Part shown: piece by piece, positions 61,866 to 64,000 of the stretch | How the letters are laid out: each line of letters begins with the position of its first letter | Numbering within the stretch: position 1 is the first letter of the stretch | NCBI RefSeq assembly: GCF_000719975.1 | Contig: NZ_JOIJ01000006.1 | Span: forward strand, 219,750-283,749 | DNA from: Prauserella rugosa | Lineage (GTDB): Bacteria > Actinomycetota > Actinomycetes > Mycobacteriales > Pseudonocardiaceae | DNA length: 64,000 nucleotides | Direction: 5' to 3' | Translations under genes and position numbers: made by a program | Notes under the pieces: generated by a model | Database searches by the model: none | What the model was told of the DNA's origin: nothing | Seen by the model: only the letters and a program-made list of their open reading frames with translations

Positions 61866-62939
61866 TCAGGCGTCGGCGAGGATGGAGGAGCCGATGTCGG
61901 CGATGTCGCGTGAAGCGGTGAAGGGGTTCGACAGGAAGACACTGACCATGTCGCACCCCGAGTCGAGCATCAGCTGAGTCTTTTCCCGTAACTGGTCCGG
62001 CGTGCCATACAGACACCAGTAGTCGACCAGCTCCTTGGTGATCAGCGGGCGGTGAGCGGGATCCAGCCCGCGCAGGTACTTCGCCCAGACATCCAGGTGA
62101 TGCGGAGCGTCCTCCGCTGCGGGGTCGCCGAGGTAGGCCATGGCCGCCTCCGTCGAGGCGTTGACGATGCCCTCACCGAGCTCGTCGACGTGCTCGCGCA
62201 TGAACCCCGCGTTGGTGATACAGGAGCTGATGGGTCCCGAACCAAATCCCTCATCGATTCCGCACTCCCAGTCCTGCCCTGGACGCAGCTGATAGAACCA
62301 GGACAGTGCCACGAGCTTGACCGAACCGGGCGGACGTCCTGCATCGGCGACGGCCTTGTCCAACTCCCGGCGTACCACGCCGATCATGTCCGGCTTCGGG
62401 CCGAGGCAATAGGTCATGTAATCGGCATGCCGCGCGGCGAGCGCGAGCCCCTTCGGGCCGCCTGCCGACATCCACACCTCGACCGGATCCGCCAGGTTGT
62501 ACCAGATCCCGTTCGAATCAAGGAACTCGATCTCACGGTCTTGCCCCAACCACTGATGCGACACCCGCTCCCCGGCGAGCAGACCACGAATCGTCTCCAA
62601 CGCCGAATCCATTTCCGACATCTTCGCGGGACGACTACCCATGGACCGAAGAGCGTTGTTCGCCGTGCCGATCCCCAAGAACGTGCGCGCTGGCGCCAGT
62701 GCGTTCAACGTCGCGATGGAGTTCGCAGTCACCGGTGGAATACGGGTCAACGGATTGGTGACCCACGTCCCCAGCTTGATCGACGACGTCTGCTGCGCCG
62801 CCAACGCCAGATACTGATACGGATCACTGAAGAGCAGAGGCCCCTCACCGACACCGAAGTGACTCGCGCCGGCGTCCTCCGCCTGTTTCGCCAGGTCGAC
62901 GTTGTCGATCTTGGCGCAGGTGCCAATGCAGAACTCCAT
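61866..62939 (-). CDS. LLM class (luciferase-like) flavin-dependent oxidoreductase
   Basis: A 357-residue bacterial-luciferase-family TIM barrel with FGVGEGPLLFSDPYQYLALAA, KLGTWVTNPLTRIPPVTANS and the AFLGIG-type strand ARTFLGIGTANNALRSMG. Members use FMNH2 or F420H2; which one is not certain, since RutA-like and F420-type enzymes share these segments. It is the first gene of the minus-strand unit and its promoter faces the GntR gene with a 13+6+13 palindrome between. It probably oxidises the initial substrate or a nitrogen- or carbonyl-bearing intermediate (inference). Confidence 0.88.
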   Translation of the reverse strand: MEFCIGTCAKIDNVDLAKQAEDAGASHFGVGEGPLLFSDPYQYLALAAQQTSSIKLGTWVTNPLTRIPPVTANSIATLNALAPARTFLGIGTANNALRSMGSRPAKMSEMDSALETIRGLLAGERVSHQWLGQDREIEFLDSNGIWYNLADPVEVWMSAGGPKGLALAARHADYMTYCLGPKPDMIGVVRRELDKAVADAGRPPGSVKLVALSWFYQLRPGQDWECGIDEGFGSGPISSCITNAGFMREHVDELGEGIVNASTEAAMAYLGDPAAEDAPHHLDVWAKYLRGLDPAHRPLITKELVDYWCLYGTPDQLREKTQLMLDSGCDMVSVFLSNPFTASRDIADIGSSILADA

Positions 62940-63015
62940 CAGCTGCTCCTTTGCGGCTCCGAGTTCTTCGTGCGATCACAGCATCCCGGGCGACCGGCAT
63001 GCTCCATCAGAAGAA

Positions 63016-63047
63016 TACTGGAATGCTAGCGTGTTAGCATCACAGTA
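63016..63047. promoter_or_regulatory. operator palindrome between the LLM and GntR genes
   Basis: TACTGGAATGCTA (63016-63028) and TAGCATCACAGTA (63035-63047) are 13-base arms matching at 11 positions around a 6-base spacer, the same geometry as the element at 60297. It lies in the divergent gap, 36 bp before the GntR start and 77 bp before the LLM gene, so it likely controls both. Confidence 0.7.
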
Positions 63048-63082
63048 CGAGCCGGGGTTCGCGGACACAAGAGGTGACTGAC

Positions 63083-63847
63083 ATGCCAGTTCCGTCGACG
63101 GAGGTACGGAGCGGCTACGCTGGCGCCGTGGATCTCCCCGAAGCAGCCGGTTCTGCCCTACGCAAGTCGGGCAGTCGCCTCAACAACGCCGTCTACGACC
63201 AGCTCAAGGACAGGCTCATGGAGGGCACCTACGCCGCCGGTGAGCGACTGTCGGCCGAAGCGCTGCGCGTCGAATTCGGCATCAGCAAGCAGCCCGTGAT
63301 GGAAGCTCTACGCCGCCTTGCAGGCGACGGCATGGTCGAGATCGTCCCGCAGGTCGGCTCCCGCGTGATGACCTACCACCTGCGCGAGGTAGCCGACTTC
63401 TACGTCATGTTCGGCGGGTTCGAAGGAACCATCGCCGGAATGGCCGCACAACGGCGAACCAACGCACAACTCGAGGAGCTCGACTCGATCTCCGACCGGG
63501 TCGATGCACTGCGAGCGGACGCCGACCCCGGCAAGCGCTCCCGTGGCTACCGCGTGTTGAACCGCGAGTTCCACCACGCCATCCACGCCATGGCACACTC
63601 ACAGATCGCGGCCGAAACCAGCCGCCGCCTCTGGGACCTGTCGGACTTTCTCATCAACACCACCGGAATCCCCCAACCCCTGAGCAGCGCGCTCGACGGT
63701 CGGCACGCCGACCACGAACAGATTCGAGAAGCCATTCACGCCCAGGACCCGGAATGCGCGCGCCGCGAGATGGAACGACACATCGTCACCACTGTCGACG
63801 TCATCCACAACGAGGCCCGCGCAGCCGAGAACGTGGACGCCTCCTAA
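63083..63847 (+). CDS. GntR family regulator (FCD subfamily) of the second meta-cleavage cluster
   Basis: A 254-residue regulator with a winged helix (about 30-95; SAEALRVEFGISKQPVMEALRRL) and an FCD domain with REFHHAIHAMAHS carrying likely metal-binding histidines. ATG at 63083 has AGAGG upstream; the preceding GTG at 63074 is less likely. It is divergent from the LLM gene, and the two TACTGRAATGCTA palindromes make it the probable regulator of both transcripts. Confidence 0.9.
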   Translation: MPVPSTEVRSGYAGAVDLPEAAGSALRKSGSRLNNAVYDQLKDRLMEGTYAAGERLSAEALRVEFGISKQPVMEALRRLAGDGMVEIVPQVGSRVMTYHLREVADFYVMFGGFEGTIAGMAAQRRTNAQLEELDSISDRVDALRADADPGKRSRGYRVLNREFHHAIHAMAHSQIAAETSRRLWDLSDFLINTTGIPQPLSSALDGRHADHEQIREAIHAQDPECARREMERHIVTTVDVIHNEARAAENVDAS

Positions 63848-63899
63848 CACGTCGCGCTGACGCCGACACCACCAACCAGCCCAGGGCAGACCATTCCGG

Positions 63900-64000
63900 G
63901 GCTAAGAGCGTGTCTCGTTTGGATCTTGACCCGTCGTCCGGGATGATCGTCCATTGTGGTTGATGCGTTGTCGTGGCGGTTGGTTCCTGATGAGTTGTGG
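63900..64000 (+). mobile_element. left end of an IS5-type insertion sequence
   Basis: GTG at 63956 opens a frame that runs off the window and reads VDALSWRLVPDELW, the usual N terminus of IS5-family transposases. The AT-richer stretch just before it (AAGAGCGTGTCTCGTTTGGA near 63904) is a plausible terminal inverted repeat, but the other end is outside. It follows the GntR gene by 50-110 bases and marks the right side of the catabolic cluster. Confidence 0.6.
63956..64000 (+). CDS. IS5-family transposase, N-terminal fragment (runs off the window)
   Basis: The 15 codons visible (starting GTG GTT GAT) read VVDALSWRLVPDELW. The LVPDELW segment is a hallmark of IS5-family DDE transposases. There is no other coding signal on this strand to the edge. 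The catalytic domain is not visible, so subgroup and integrity are unknown. Confidence 0.55.
   Translation, partial: MVDALSWRLVPDELW

Noticed and set aside
1..64000. CRISPR array or phage structural genes
   Set aside because: No regularly spaced repeats and no capsid, terminase or integrase sequence were seen; the only mobility signals are the tRNA remnant and the partial IS5-type end.

Overview
The window is high-GC DNA with frequent GTG starts, Shine-Dalgarno-led genes and four-base ATGA/GTGA overlaps. The families present (VanABK with a PadR repressor, actinobacterial-type homoprotocatechuate 2,3-dioxygenase, GcoA-like P450s, an AfsR/LAL-type regulator) point to an actinomycete, most likely Pseudonocardiales (Amycolatopsis, Saccharomonospora or Prauserella type). 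That placement is inference. Almost the whole window is catabolic and accessory: uptake systems, demethylases, ring hydroxylases and two meta-cleavage pathways, each with its own local regulator.

Layout. 1-2968: the end of a methylenetetrahydrofolate-reductase-like gene and a BCCT betaine-type transporter. 3025-7253: PadR regulator, vanA, vanB and a VanK-like permease (vanillate O-demethylation), then a small S4 protein. 7627-12094: GntR regulator divergent from a class III CoA-transferase, a CitE-type CoA-ester lyase, a TRAP-like permease and a 75-residue membrane protein. 12125-20315: a two-HTH Lrp regulator divergent from a polar amino acid ABC importer, an N-methylproline/dimethylglycine-demethylase-like flavoprotein, a sarcosine-oxidase-like flavoprotein and a HAD hydrolase; this looks like uptake and N-demethylation of a methylated amino acid. 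20436-25681: housekeeping-type genes (DUF3592-like, M23 peptidase, lipoprotein, EF-Tu-domain-like protein, GH3 beta-glucosidase).

25895-36035: LysR, P450, [2Fe-2S] ferredoxin, ferredoxin reductase, second P450, MFS permease, AraC, EthD-like protein, StyA-like monooxygenase and a flavin reductase. 36086-45979 (minus strand): a tightly packed homoprotocatechuate (3,4-dihydroxyphenylacetate) meta-cleavage operon: FAH-RraA fusion, DapA-like lyase, HpaE, HpaD, succinate-semialdehyde-dehydrogenase-like enzyme, MobA-like hydroxylase and another aldehyde dehydrogenase, with a divergent GntR regulator and a perfect 12-bp operator. The two P450s probably feed this operon by O-dealkylating an aryl ether (inference). 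46972-51578: a decayed P450 copy, a LAL-type regulator and a second StyA/flavin-reductase pair.

51737-51780 is the 3' half of a CAT-anticodon tRNA gene with no 5' half, the usual scar of integration into a tRNA gene. Its orientation predicts an inserted element to its right. That stretch holds a second meta-cleavage pathway of MhpBCDEF type with a TfdB-like hydroxylase, an MFS permease, a zinc-site-altered MDR dehydrogenase, a luciferase-like monooxygenase and an isochorismatase-fold protein without its catalytic cysteine. A GntR regulator closes the cluster, and two related 13+6+13 palindromes mark its two promoters. An IS5-type transposase begins at the right edge. The most promising parts are this cluster and its paired operators, the FAH-RraA fusion, and the GcoA/Eth-like two-P450 system with its pseudogene.
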